From the NCBI RefSeq assembly GCF_036373705.1, contig NC_089863.1:7167357-7231356 (forward strand): 64,000 nucleotides of DNA, written 5' to 3'. Positions 1-10,693 of the stretch are shown here, in pieces. Under the pieces are notes generated by a model. It did no database searches. It was not told the origin of the DNA and saw nothing but the letters and a program-made list of their open reading frames with translations. Numbering within the stretch: position 1 is the stretch's first letter; the number at the start of each line of letters is the position of its first letter. This DNA comes from Amia ocellicauda. Lineage: Eukaryota > Chordata > Actinopteri > Amiiformes > Amiidae. The position numbers and the translations under genes are program-made.

Positions 1-28
1 TGCTCTTCTGTAAAAGGCTGCCGAGATC

Positions 29-110
29 CGACGAGGATGGGATTCGAACACACGCGTGCACAGCACAATGGATTTGCAGTACATCGCCTTAACCACTCTG
101 CCACCTCGTC
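29..110 (-). pseudogene. tRNA-Ser-like gene with anticodon GCA (probable pseudogene)
   Basis: Read on the minus strand this is a class II (long variable arm) tRNA-Ser scaffold with a good GACGAGG/CCTCGTC acceptor stem and a T-run just downstream (TTTT complementary to 12-15). It is nearly identical to the intact tRNA-Ser(GCT) at 2043-2124. The anticodon loop reads CTGCAAA, giving GCA instead of GCT, the anticodon stem has a G-to-T mismatch, and the T-arm has GTGTTCGAATCC instead of GGGTTCGAATCC. GCA is a cysteine anticodon, so the gene is either decayed or would decode Cys codons on a Ser scaffold. Confidence 0.8.
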
Positions 111-307
111 TGTGGAGAGCTTTCCCCGTTGACATGCAAGGTACATGTCAAGAAAAGTATTTCGATTTAAATCAAGCGAGGGTGATTGCGTGGGTTGGAA
201 GTGCGTGAATGGACTCTTTCAGCAACACCTCATACACGAGTAACATGTGAAATTGAACGACGAGGTGCAACTAGGAAAGCACCATGGTTTAACGGCTAAA
301 GGAAGTT

Positions 308-388
308 GGCAACGGTGGGATTCGAACCCACGCCTCCAAAGAGACTGGAGCCTAAATCCAGCGCCTTAGACCGCTCTGCCACGTTACC
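308..388 (-). tRNA. tRNA-Leu (anticodon TAG)
   Basis: The minus strand folds as a leucine tRNA with a long variable arm: acceptor GGTAACG/CGTTGCC, anticodon stem-loop CTGGA-TTTAGGC-TCCAG (anticodon TAG), and intact B box GGTTCGAATCC. The A box has one departure (GTGGCAGAG rather than GTGGCCGAG). It may be functional. The copy at 2299 is more decayed. Confidence 0.85.
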
Positions 389-588
389 ACTGCGCAGTGA
401 ACTCGTAGTCTGCTTGCACGCAGAAAGAAGACTTCACCTGAATCGAAGTCTTTTGACGAAACTAGATTAAATGCATAGGATTTGATCATTGAAATCATCA
501 TGACAATAACTTCATACATACATGCATGCGTGCATGAATGCTTACATACATCCAGACATACAAAGCGGTAAGACAGGGCCATTCCCCG

Positions 589-670
589 GGTAGCGTGGCC
601 GAGCTGTCAAAGGCGCTGGGTTAAGGCACCAGTCTCTTCGGAGGCGTGGCTTCAAATCCCAACACTGCCA
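589..670 (+). tRNA. tRNA-Leu (anticodon AAG), decaying copy
   Basis: A leucine tRNA scaffold starts GGTAGCGTGGCCGAG. The anticodon arm CTGGG-TTAAGGC-ACCAG gives AAG with one stem mismatch. The acceptor has one mismatch (C6-A67) and the B box is degraded (GGCTTCAAATCC). A T5 run follows at about 679, which would serve as a Pol III terminator. The degraded B box makes a pseudogene likely. Confidence 0.7.
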
Positions 671-921
671 GCAGTCGTGTTTTTGCCCGTCTTCAACAAC
701 CAGGTTGACGACGTTGCTAGGTTTCAGCAAGACTCCCAGGCGGCATCCAAATGAAACAAAAACACACAGTGGTCTGTATACAGTTGTGAATGTGGCCACA
801 CAGGATCTTAAAGCAGTGTTTCGTAGATGCAGGGTCAAGACTGGGGTCGTGGATGGAAAAGCGGCGCACGCAACCTGGGAGCATGCATGCGTACAAAGCG
901 GAAAGACAGGGCCCTTACCCG

Positions 922-1003
922 GGTAGCTTGGCCGAGCTGTCAAAGGCGCTGAGTTAAGGCACCAGTTTCTTCGGAGGCGTGGCTTCAAATCCCACCGCTG
1001 CCA
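922..1003 (+). tRNA. tRNA-Leu (anticodon AAG), second decaying copy
   Basis: Partial tandem duplicate of the gene at 589. It has the same altered D arm (GAGCTGTCAAAGG) and the same degraded B box (GGCTTCAAATCC), but an intact 3' acceptor half (CGCTGCC). The anticodon stem is further eroded (CTGAG opposite ACCAG). A T5 run follows about 12 bases after the end. Probably inactive. Confidence 0.65.
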
Positions 1004-2042
1004 GCAGCCGTGTTTTTGCCCGTCTTCAACGACCAGGTTGACGACGTTGCTAGGTTTCAGCAAGACTCCCAGGCGGCATCCAAATGAAACAAAAACACAC
1101 AGTGGTCTGTATACAGTTGTGAATGTGGCCACACAGGATCTTAATGCAGTGTTTCGTAGATGCAGGGTCAAGACTGGGGTCGTGGATGGAAAAGCGGCGC
1201 ACGCAACCTGGGAGCAGAAACACACAGACGCACACCTGACGTTCATTACTTATGGCCCAAGTACCCGAGGAACGCTTGCTGATGGAGTGCAGGTGGACCC
1301 AGGGGCGTTGTGCGGCGCTGATTCCCTCAAACAAAAACAAATGATAATAAGGCACACGTGCAAGCTTAATAATAACAGTTGGGAATAAGAAATGAGACAA
1401 TGAGGTGAAAGCAAATCAAAACACAAAATAAAAGGCAATATAATGCCAACCAAAATACACAACCATATTGAATAGAGAGAAGTGAATGATGAATGTAATA
1501 AAAATGAGAGATTAGAAGAGCTCATTAACACCGTCCGAAACATGAACTTTACATTCCTGATGCTATCTGGGCTGTACGTGCACCTTCCCCAAGGGTGAGA
1601 GCTTTGCCTCTTGTTTTATGGAGGTGTAGATCTTAATGTCATTGCTTTCGTTTCATTCCATCTTCTAATTGTACCAAGGTGTGGCTCTTTGGCTGCTGAA
1701 ATGCCCACCAGTAACTTGGGCTTTGCGGGGAATTGATTGAGAGTGGTGTGGTCACTTGAAATCATGATAGTTGGGCCTTTTCTCATATACCTCGCCCCAG
1801 GACCAAAAATTCAGCGCTGGCATTTCAGCCACACCAGCCCCCACCCAAGACCCAAAGCAAGCAGACACACCCTGCACCCTCGCAGGCCATCTCCCACCAT
1901 GCACACCGCCACCCCGGCTATTCCACTCGAGGGTAATGACAACATTTTGAGACAGGACGGAACAGGATTGCAACGTAATGGAAAGAGATGAACACTTTAT
2001 TGAGGCAGCATCATTGCTCTTCTGTAAAAGGCTGCCGTGATT

Positions 2043-2124
2043 CGACGAGGATGGGATTCGAACCCTCGCGTGCAGAGCACAATGGATTAGCAGTCCATCG
2101 CCTTAACCACTCGGCCACCTCGTC
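2043..2124 (-). tRNA. tRNA-Ser (anticodon GCT), apparently intact
   Basis: All arms of a serine tRNA are present on the minus strand: acceptor GACGAGG/CCTCGTC with discriminator G, A box GTGGCCGAGTGG, anticodon loop CTGCTAA (anticodon GCT) on a paired ATGGA/TCCAT stem, a long variable arm, and B box GGTTCGAATCC. A TTTT terminator (complement of AAAA near 2028-2031) follows the 3' end. This is the best-preserved tRNA of the cluster and probably functional. Confidence 0.93.
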
Positions 2125-2298
2125 TGCCAAGAGCGCTCCCCGTTGCCATGCAAAGTACATGTCATGAAAAGCATTTCGATTTAAATCAAGCGATGGCGTG
2201 AATGGACTCTTTCAGCAACACCTCATACACGAGTAACGTGAAATTGAACGACGAGGTGCAACTAGGAAAGCACCATGATTTAACGGCTAAAGGAAGAT

Positions 2299-2379
2299 GG
2301 CAATGGTGGGATTCGAAACCATGCCTCTAAAGAGACTGGGGCCTAAATCCAGCACCTTAGACCGCTCGGCCACGTTACC
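2299..2379 (-). tRNA. tRNA-Leu (anticodon TAG), partly decayed
   Basis: Duplicate of the gene at 308. The anticodon loop TTTAGGC is kept (TAG), but the anticodon stem has an A-C mismatch (CTGGA/CCCAG) and the B box begins GTTTCGAATCC. The A box here is the better of the two copies (GTGGCCGAGCGG). Activity is uncertain. Confidence 0.75.
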
Positions 2380-2595
2380 ACTGCACAGTTGACTCGTAGT
2401 CTGTTTGCACGCAGACACAAGACTTCACCTGAATCGACGTCTTTTGACGAAACTAGATTAAATGCATAGGATTTGATCATTGAAATTATCATGACAATAA
2501 CTTCATACATACATGCATGCGTGCATGCATGTATGCGTGCATGCATGCCTACATACATCCAGACATACATTGCGGTAAGACAGGGCCCTTACCCG

Positions 2596-2677
2596 GGTAG
2601 CTTGGCCGAGCGGTCAAAGGCGCTGGGTTATGGCACCTGTCTTTTCCGAGGCGTGGGTTCAAATCCCACCGCTGCCA
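2596..2677 (+). pseudogene. tRNA-Leu scaffold with anticodon ATG (probable pseudogene)
   Basis: Duplicate of the plus-strand tRNA-Leu genes. Its B box (GGTTCAAATCC) is better kept than in the other two copies. The anticodon loop reads TTATGGC, so positions 34-36 are ATG, a histidine anticodon, and the stem CTGGG/ACCTG has two mismatches. The acceptor pair 7-66 is also broken (T opposite C). A T5 run follows at about 2686. Probably non-functional, though promoter boxes remain. Confidence 0.75.
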
Positions 2678-3010
2678 GCAGCCGTGTTTTTGCCCGTCTT
2701 CAACGACCAGGTTGACGACGTTGCTAGGTTTCAGCAAGACTCCCAGGCGGCATCCAAATGAAACAAAAACACACAGTGGTCTGTATACAGTTGTGAATGT
2801 GGCCACACAGGATCTTAATGCAGTGTTTCGTAGATGCAGGGTCAAGACTGGGGTCGTGGATGGAAAAGCGGCGCACGCAACCTGGGAGCAGAAACACACA
2901 GACGCACACCTGACGTTCATTACTTATGGCCCAAGTACCCGAGGAACGCTTGGTGATGGAGTGCAGGTGGACCCAGGGACGTTGTGCGGCGCTGATTCGC
3001 TCAAACGAAA
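2678..3010 (+). repeat. Downstream module of the Leu tRNA repeat, also found at 671-880, 1004-1330 and in part near 32.55 kb
   Basis: A near-identical sequence follows each plus-strand tRNA-Leu. It runs from the T5 terminator through a stretch with CATCCAAATGAAACAAAAAC to CACCTGACGTTCATTACT. About 125 bp of it (cttaatgcagtgttt... to ...tgacgttcatta) is clearly related to 32550-32670, outside the tRNA cluster. It is open in one frame, but that frame shows no recognisable domain, and I do not call it a gene. The second locus suggests a dispersed repeat that became part of the tRNA array. Confidence 0.7.
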
Positions 3011-3495
3011 ACAAATGTCTGGAGCCTAAATTACACAGGGGCCAACATCTGGTAGGGGGGTCCAGGGGCATGCCCCCCCGGGCTGCTTTTTTTTGTAAAA
3101 TGATTAAAAAAAACTAAAATTTTAAGATAGGATTGAAGCAATTTACAAGGATGAGGAGGGCAATTAATAAAAATACAGCACAAATGAACACATAATTTCT
3201 ACAGTTTGCTATTTACAAAATATATACATCTTCTCCACCCCCCTCACCCCCAAAAGTGCTTCATTATGGATACATGAGCGTTTGTTCTGTGTAAAAGGGA
3301 ATGGTGTTGGTAAACTAAATATGCAAAAATAAAGAAAATGCATGATTGGACAGAATTGGTACACATTTCCTAAAGAGCACCTACCCATATGCCCTTGCCT
3401 GCCTAATCATATCTCTCTCTCTTCCTTCCTTTTTTTTTCTTCAATCTATCTGTATATTTGCACTCACCCTCTCTCTCTCTCTCCTGAACAGATTA

Positions 3496-5050
3496 AAATA
3501 GTTCAATTCTACAGTTGTAATGGGTGTTGCTAAAACGTTTAACAAACTCATCCATTTCTAAAGACTTTGCCCTCCTTGATTCAATGCTCAAAGCTCCAAG
3601 ATGACTCAAACGGTCATCTCCCATTGTTGTTCTTAGGTGTTTTTTAATAAGCTTGAGTGCAGAGAAGCTTGTTTCACATGCTGCACTGCTGACTGGTGTC
3701 ACAATGGCTATCTTACACAATTGGAAAAGGTAATGGAATACCTCTTTAAAATGTTCCAGAAATACCACAAACTCAAGATCGATGGTCATACTCTGCATTC
3801 ATTTTTTTTCTTTCCTTTCCAAAAGCCTCCTAGTTTCATATAGCTCATGTTTCAGATCTACAGCTCTTGATTCAAAAATCTCTGCAAATGTAAACAGAGG
3901 GTCCTCATCTAAAAATATGCTGCTTTTAGGGTGAAGTGCTTGGATTCCTTTCATTATTGTGCTGTTTGTTTTTGAGTAGTTCAAACTTTTGCAGTTCACC
4001 AATCATGATGTTGAGTTGAGGACCTGAAAGAATATCCTTCTTCTAAAGACTTCCAAGTCACCTTGCCCAATTCTACACTCACCAGTTGGAGAAGTGATTA
4101 CAGATCCATAAAGCCTACTGCATGTCTTCTGTTGTCTTTTTTGTATTGTTTACAAATTGACATTACATTTCTGAGCAATGTCCTCCAGCTCTCTCCACAG
4201 GTCTTCAAAAAAAGCCTTATTTCTTTACTGTTGCAATGTATCAAGTAGAGCCTGAACAAGATCAGCAGCTGCTGCCAGGTCCAATGAAAGAGACTGAAAC
4301 ACGTCAGACAAGAACTTGGACTGGCCAAGCACTTTACAGAAGGTTACCAGAAGCCAAATGAAAGTCAGATCAATTTGTGCAAGTAGTCCCCGTGCTTCCA
4401 CTGACCGGTCACCACTGTTTTCAAGAATGATCTCCTGAAGAACGCGTAATACTGCAGGGAGCCTATCTGTAAGTTTACGTCAGGCTGAATGTCTGCATGC
4501 CCACCTAGTGTCATTCTGGATAATTGTACTAGTGTACTTGGCATTACCACATCCACATTCGTTTCTGTATTAGAGGGTTATGTTTAGCTATTTCCTGCAA
4601 GATGGCTAAAAAGTTACATTTGTTGTGAGAATTCTCACATTCTCTATGACCTCTTTTTGCAATATTCTGTGGGGCGGTTAGTCGGAGCACATCTGCAATA
4701 GTTTTGATGTATGTAAGGATTTCAGTAATGTTTTCCCCCCTCTCCTTGTTGATTGAATTGAGCATGGATGAACTGGTTTGCTCACGAATTTGGTGCACTT
4801 TACATGAAAAATTGCATTACAATGGTGCTCAGATTTATAATGATATCTAAAGCCATCATCCCAACACAAGGCTTTTTTCCAGTTACAGTAGCCTGACATG
4901 GACATGAAAAGAGATTCTGGAACATTGGGAAAGGAAAAATGACAGCATGCATAGCAATAAACAGAGTCTTTGCTTATAGAGTACTCAAGTCAGGGATTGT
5001 CTCTGTACCAGGACTCATTAAATGCCCTCCTCCTGGTTCCATGCATTGTT
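3496..5050 (-). pseudogene. hAT-superfamily transposase remnant (ZMYM1-like)
   Basis: In order on the minus strand there are fragments of a TTF-type zinc-finger hAT transposase. Near 4870-4905 is the segment with GYCNWKKALCWDDGF, typical of the N-terminal zinc-finger domain. At about 4560-4690 is APQNIAKRGHRE, and 4050-4330 and 3800-4000 carry helical catalytic-core remnants. At 3500-3700 is the C-terminal dimerisation domain with ACETSFSALKLIKKHLR. Several stops and frameshifts separate these pieces, so no protein can be made. The 3' flank at about 3045-3110 has a GC-rich inverted motif (ggggcatgccccc) often seen at ends of such elements, but I could not define both termini or a target duplication. 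Confidence 0.85.
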
Positions 5051-5952
5051 CTGTGGAAGATCTTCAGCTGAGGTCTGTCTGCTCTGGATTATGAAATGTC
5101 GCGAAAGAAGTAAGGACAGTATAAAAATCAATCCTCCCAGTAGCCCATGTAGACTCGCAACCTAGTAATGCATTTATATGGCATATTCTCAAAACCTTGA
5201 CATGCTTAGCTATATTTCAGATTTACAGAATGTAAACAGTGGCATACCGTCAGATCCCGAGGGAACAGAAAAACTGCTTGATGGGGTTGGAAGGGTCTCA
5301 GGGTTGTTGGTTCCTTGTTCATCATTGTGGCTGTCTTCTTCTGAATAATACCATACCATATAATGTACGGTACATTAAACTTAACCACAAGCCCAGTTTT
5401 ACATCACAAGATCATGACACTGTCATACATTTACTACATTTGTACAATTACATATATTGCTGTCAGACATATACCTATTATGCATTTCTCAGCTGTGCCT
5501 ATACCTGCTACTAACCTGGTGAAGGATGATAAGAGTTGCTCTGACTCTGACCTCCACTGGCCTCTGTTATCTCAGTTGTGGTGAAGAGATGATCAGAGCT
5601 CCTCTGACTGTGGCCCTGACTCTGATTTGCCTCAGTACACACAAGAGAGGAGATGCCCTCAGTAGACTGGCTCCCACTGTCTGGCTGGCTGGGCTACCTA
5701 TTTGCAAGGAAGCTCTGAATATCTTGTGGTGTTTTAATGTCTAATCTCTGACATCAATGTGTTCCCTAATATGTCTGTAAACAAATACAATTGCAGAACT
5801 CAAAATTAACTTGATGGAGATCATTAATGGCATGACATGACCTTCTGTAAATAACATTAGCAAAGCCTAGTTACCCACGGCAGCTGTTGTCTGTTTTTCA
5901 ACTCTGACCCCTTCTAAAACCAATAACCAAGAATGCATCACCCTGTCTGTAT
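5051..5952. other. Stretch without recognisable gene
   Basis: AT-rich DNA with short scattered open frames only. I see no splice-flanked exon, RNA gene or defined transposon end. Confidence 0.5.
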
Positions 5953-6079
5953 GTTTACATGGGGTGTGAAACACAGACTTAAGTCATTCTCTATGCAGAA
6001 TCTGACCATATAGCCAATGAATGCTCAAACATTCTGCAGATTCTTTGCAGAATGACTACGTGTCGCACCCCATGTAAAC
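5953..6079. mobile_element. 127-bp foldback element (MITE-like hairpin)
   Basis: The ends are inverted: GTTTACATGGGGTG at the left and CACCCCATGTAAAC at the right. The complementarity continues inward with a shared cattctNtgcagaatctg-type segment after a small gap. This is the structure of a small non-autonomous DNA transposon. I could not define a clear target-site duplication. Confidence 0.6.
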
Positions 6080-7738
6080 ACAGATTTAATATTTTGGAAT
6101 CATTGTAGGACATTAAAAACTAGGCAGTAAGTGACTGGGTTTTATTTATGTAGTTACTGAATTGAATAGGTACTCTAGGTATGTGACAAAATTTAAATGT
6201 CACCAATTACTCCGGTTTAAAAAATGAAATTTGGCACAAAAACCATGCCTGTACCTTCATTATTAAGGAAGTTATAACCAATTAACACTCAGATAATTCT
6301 ACTATTTTCTTCCATTTATTTACCATTGAACTTAAATAACTGATCGAAAAAAATTTAAAATCTCCATTAAAATTAAAGATAATTAAATGAAACTTTCAGC
6401 AATACCAGACTAAAGCATCTTAAACAGAATGAGACAGTGAACTTTTTGGTAGACAGAGGAATTAATTTAATTGAATAATTAACTGACGTCAGTTTGTCAA
6501 AAAGCAAAACAAAAAAACAGGTATTCGCTTTATGTTCCCGATTCCAATAAATAAACAGCTAAAACAGCTAAACTGGATCGTTTGTTGTGTGGACATATTT
6601 CAACCTCGACTCCAAAATATAAAAGTGCATACACGTGACCGGGGGGTGCACGGTGCCATACTTTGTATTCAACTAGAAACTCCTACCTTATCGGCGGAAA
6701 CATGATTTCCAATGAAGATGCATATTTCTAGCATGCCCACAAATTGAGAATTGTGCATCCTCACCAGTTTCACTTACAGAGACCCACCGACATAGAGCTT
6801 TGATTGACAAGCACCAGAAACCTAGTCTAGTTTTAATGTATAATATCAGGTGATATGTAATTTTCACTGGCGATATGTGGTTGTGAAGCAAAGATATGTT
6901 TGAGTCCAAATCTTCCTTGATTTCATGGAGATTTTGAGCTATGTTTTTTGACATCAAAATGATTCAGAATCGTCAGAGCAGTCCTTGGAGGTGTGACAAC
7001 TACTGAAGCAGTGGAAGAGGTTGCACTTAAGAGAAGGGCTATTATGTCAAGATTAAAAGGACCCAAGAACCTTGGCGACCAACAAGTGTCAGGGTCTCTC
7101 AGGGGAGGCCCGCAGGGTAAGGGAGTTAGGACCCAGGTGCAGTTTATGTAGAGTGGGCAGACAAGACAAAGGGGCTAGGCAAAGACATGGTCGAGGAAAC
7201 AAGCAATGGTCGTGGGATTGGGCAGACAGACTAGCAAAGGCAAGATGGAATCATAAAATGTAAAGACAGGCAATGATAATCAAAGAGCCGAGGAGACAAG
7301 GAGCAAGGAGACAGCTTGGAATTGTAGCAAATGCTGAAGAGATTTCCCCCGAGTGAGCGCAGTGAGGGGTTTAAGACAGGGAGCAGGAACTGGGAAGAAA
7401 GGTGCAGAGCCAATGAAAACAGAGGAAGAGTGAACCAGTGCACATGGGAGACCGGAATGTTAATAGGGTGATTGATAGGTGAACAAAGAGGAGAAAGGAA
7501 AGAGAGGGAGACAGCAGCCTCCAGCGGAGAGAGAGGGCAAGGGCCCAGAACCATGACAACAACACGTTGTGCTCCCCACTACGTTTAAGATTTTTGTATT
7601 GGGACAATTACATGACCATACTGGCCATTTTTGGGTTGAGAAGACATGTGGAGGTGGTTTTATTGGACTACAATGCAGGCTACAACTGGTTTCCATGGAC
7701 TGACTTTCCTTGGAGCGAGCTGCTAATGGTCATGAACA
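6080..7738. other. Stretch without recognisable gene
   Basis: AT-rich to about 6700, then a purine-rich tract (7060-7560). Open frames in the purine-rich part are low-complexity and show no domain. I see nothing that I can name. Confidence 0.5.
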
Positions 7739-7740
7739 TA

Positions 7741-9323
7741 CAGTGAGGGAAAAAAGTATTTGATCCCCTGCTGATTTTGTACCTTTGCCCACTGACAAAG
7801 AAATGATCAGTCTATAATTTTAATGGTAGGTGTATTTTAACAGTGAGAGACAGAATAAAAACAAAAAAATTCAGAAAAACGTATTTAAAAAAAGTTATAC
7901 ATTGATTTGCATGTTAATGGAGGGAAATAAGTATTTGATCCCCTATCAATCAGCAAGATTTCTGGCTCCCAGGTGTCTTTTATAGAGGTAATGACCTGAG
8001 ATTAGGAGCACTCTATTAAAGGGAGTGCTCCTAAGCTCAGCTCGTTACCTATATAAAAGACACCTGTCCACAGAAGCAATCAATCAATCAGATTCCAAAC
8101 TCTCCACCATGGCCAAGACCAAAGAGCTGTCCAAGGATGTCAGGGACAAGATTGTAGACCTACACAAGGCTGGAATGGGCTACAAGACCATCACCAAGCA
8201 GCTTGGTGAGAAGGTAACAACAGTTGGTGTGATTATTCGCAAATGGAAGAAACACAAAATAACTGTCAGTCTCCCTCGGTCTGGGGCTCCATGCAAGATC
8301 TCACCTCCTGGAGTTTCAATGATCATGAGAACGGTGAGGAATCAGCCCAGAACTACACGGGAGGATCTTGTTAATGATTTCAAGGCAGCTGGGACCATAG
8401 TCACCAAGAAAACAATTGGTAACACACTATGGTGTGAAGGACTGAAATCCTGCAGTGCCCGCTAGGTTCCCCTGTTCAAGAATGCACATGTACAGGCCCG
8501 CTGAAGTTTGCCAATGAACATCTGAATGATTCAGAGAACTGGGTGAAAATGTTGTGGTCAGATGAGACCAAAATCGAGCTCTTTGGCATCAACTCAACTC
8601 GCTGTGTTTGGAGGAGGAGGAATGACCCCAAGAACACCATCCCCACTGTCAAACATGGAGGTGGAAACATTATGCTTTGGAGGTGTTTTTCTGCTAAGGG
8701 GACAGGACAACTGCACCGCATCAAAGGGACGATGGACAGGGCCATGTACTGTCAAATCTTGGGTGAGAACCTCCATCCCTCAGCCAGGGCATTGAAAATG
8801 GGTCGTGGATGGGTATTCCAGCATGACATTGACCCAAAACACACAGCCAAAGCAACAAAGGAGTGGCTCAAGAAGAAGCACATTAAGGTCCTGTAGTGGC
8901 CTAGCCAGTCTCCAGACCATAATCCCATAGAAAATCTGTGGAGGAAGCTGAAGGTTCGAGTTGCCAAACGTCAGCCTCAAAACCTTAATGACTTGGAGAG
9001 GATCTGCAAAGAGGAGTGGGACAAAATCCCTCCTGAGATGTGTGCAAACCTGGTGGCCAACTACAAGAAACGTCTGACCTCTGTGATTGTCAACAAGGGT
9101 TTTGCCACCAAGTACTAAGTCGAAGGGGTCAAATACTTATTTCCCTCATTAACATGCAAATCAATTTATAACTTTTTTGAAATGCGTTTTTCTGGATTTT
9201 GTTGTTGTTATTCTGTCTCTCACTGTTAAAATACACATACTATTAAAATTATAGACTGATAATTTCTTTGTCAGTGGGCAAACATACAAAATCAGCAGGG
9301 GATCAAACTTTTGTCACTCACTG
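7741..9323 (+). mobile_element. Tc1-family DNA transposon A (1583 bp), both ends present
   Basis: The element begins CAGTGAGGGAAAAAAGTATTTG and ends with the inverted form (ctttTGTCACTCACTG, slightly eroded). It is flanked by TA dinucleotides at 7739-7740 and 9324-9325, the standard Tc1/mariner target duplication. Long terminal inverted repeats of about 200 bp enclose a single broken transposase gene. A 159-bp relative lies at 37828-37986. Confidence 0.95.
8109..9118 (+). pseudogene. Tc1 transposase A (DD34E), broken
   Basis: The protein starts [19 protein letters not shown] (helix-turn-helix paired-type DNA-binding region). It continues in frame to 8465, where a frameshift region breaks it. 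It resumes with the catalytic motifs: WSDETK (first Asp, about 8560), [10 protein letters not shown] (second Asp, about 8820) and NPIENLW (Glu, about 8930). There are 34 residues between the second Asp and the Glu, as expected for Tc1. A TAG stop lies just before WPSQSPD at about 8896. It cannot make transposase but could have been mobilised in trans. Confidence 0.92.
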
Positions 9324-9384
9324 TATAATTTCTACTATGTTTGATCTGTAATTTTAGATTGTATTGCACTTTTATAATGCTCCC

Positions 9385-9432
9385 CCATGAAGTCACACTG
9401 GATATGGGTGTCTGCTAAGAAATTAATAATAT
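9385..9432 (+). repeat. Decayed 3' tail of the fish SINE
   Basis: The segment reading aagtcacactggatatgggtgtctgctaag matches the tail of the SINE copies at 32.3, 34.6 and 39.5 kb with several substitutions. Only the last ~45 bp remains. Confidence 0.5.
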
Positions 9433-10360
9433 AATTTATCCCAGACTGATGCAGATATTACGTAGAGCTCTGTGCTGGCCAACAGTATACCATATAGAAA
9501 TATATATTCATAATTTAGCCATCTATATTATTTCTAAGCTGTTGGAATGTACTGTGTTTGATCTTGCTTACAGCCTATTTGAATTACAGTTCCTTAAAGA
9601 TGAGGAAGGTGAAGAAGGACAAAGGAGTTGTTGGATAAGATGCTGTCTGTGATTGTGAACTTGAATATTTGTTAACATGTCTACACTTGAATATCAAGGT
9701 TTCAAGCATATGGTGTTAATCTGGATCTGATTATTTCTATTCATAGGCTGATCCCTGATGCCTTTGGTGCAATACACTTATTTCTGAAAAGAAAAGACCC
9801 CCCTCACTGGCTCGGTAGCGCAGCCACACAGAGGGTCTGCGGCTCTGTGTCAATGCATGACAGCGGCGGGCAGGAATACTGATGTTCGATCCTAAAAAAT
9901 CAATTAGACAAATAATTCCTTTGCTGCCCGAACTGTAGCTCTCAGTTTAAATAATCTCTTTAATCTCTAAGAATTCGTTCTCTCCGAAAGCCTGCCTTAT
10001 TAAGATCGCTCCACCTCTACTGGATCTGCTTGGAACAGCACTGTCATTGTTGGGGGCATGTCCACTGTCATTTCATTGGGTGGAATAAAGTATATTCAGA
10101 TTCTTAGCCAGCTAACTTCAGGTTAACCTGCCAGGGAGTAGGTTTGAGATGCTGGATGTGTTGCTGTGATAACACAGTTGGCTGAACTTTAAGCTCACTT
10201 CAGAGAAACTTAGCTGGCTAACCTACTACTGACGTTTGGAGACTTTCAGTGGGAGACAGTGAGTCAACCGTATGAAGAAGCTTCAGTTTAATGGATCTAA
10301 TGAAAGAATAAACTCACACATACACTTTTGACCACACAGAAACACTCAAATATTCACGCA
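9433..10360. other. Stretch without recognisable gene
   Basis: No coding exon or complete element seen. A short tRNA-like promoter pair (about 9810-9890, ending ttcgatcc) may be a SINE head but is too weak to call. Confidence 0.4.
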
Positions 10361-10693
10361 TACAGTTAGGTCCATAAATATTTGGACAGTGACACATTTG
10401 TACACCACTACAATGGATTTGAATGGAAACAATCAAGATGTGCTTCAAGTGTAGACTTTAATCTTAAATTTTAGGGGTAACATTGAAATTGGGTGAAAGG
10501 TGTAGGAATTACACTGATTTTTATATGTGGTCCCCCCAATTTTAGGGGCTCAAAAGTAAATGGACAATTGGCTGCTCACATGTCTCAGCTGTTATTCCCT
10601 CATTAGTTCAATTACAGGTAAGCAGATAAAAGGTCTAGATTTGGTTTCAAGTATGGCATTTGCATTTGGAATCTGTTGCAGTTAACCCTCAAT

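Larger units (their letters stand above)
1..3010. repeat. Tandem segmental duplication carrying a tRNA cluster
   Basis: A block of about 2 kb is repeated in direct orientation. The tRNA-Ser at 29 recurs at 2043, the tRNA-Leu(TAG) at 308 recurs at 2299, and the plus-strand tRNA-Leu at 589 recurs at 2596, all offset by about 2.0 kb. Spacers are also shared, including CATG/ACAT-rich tracts (about 505-550 and 2500-2570). The first block has an extra partial duplication: the Leu gene plus its 3' flank (589-880) is repeated at 922-1330. The stretch 1400-2010 contains no gene that I can recognise. Different copies carry different lesions, so the copies have diverged since duplication. Confidence 0.9.

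Noticed and set aside
660-1400. Long open frames on both strands after the tRNA-Leu genes
   Set aside because: The same frames recur only because the DNA is duplicated. No domain, start context or splice signal supports a protein, and the sequence is shared with a non-coding repeat at 32.5 kb.
9810-9890. Possible tRNA-derived SINE head (A-box and B-box-like segments)
   Set aside because: Only a ttcgatcc B-box-like end and a loose A box are present. No cloverleaf or repeat copy could be found in the window.
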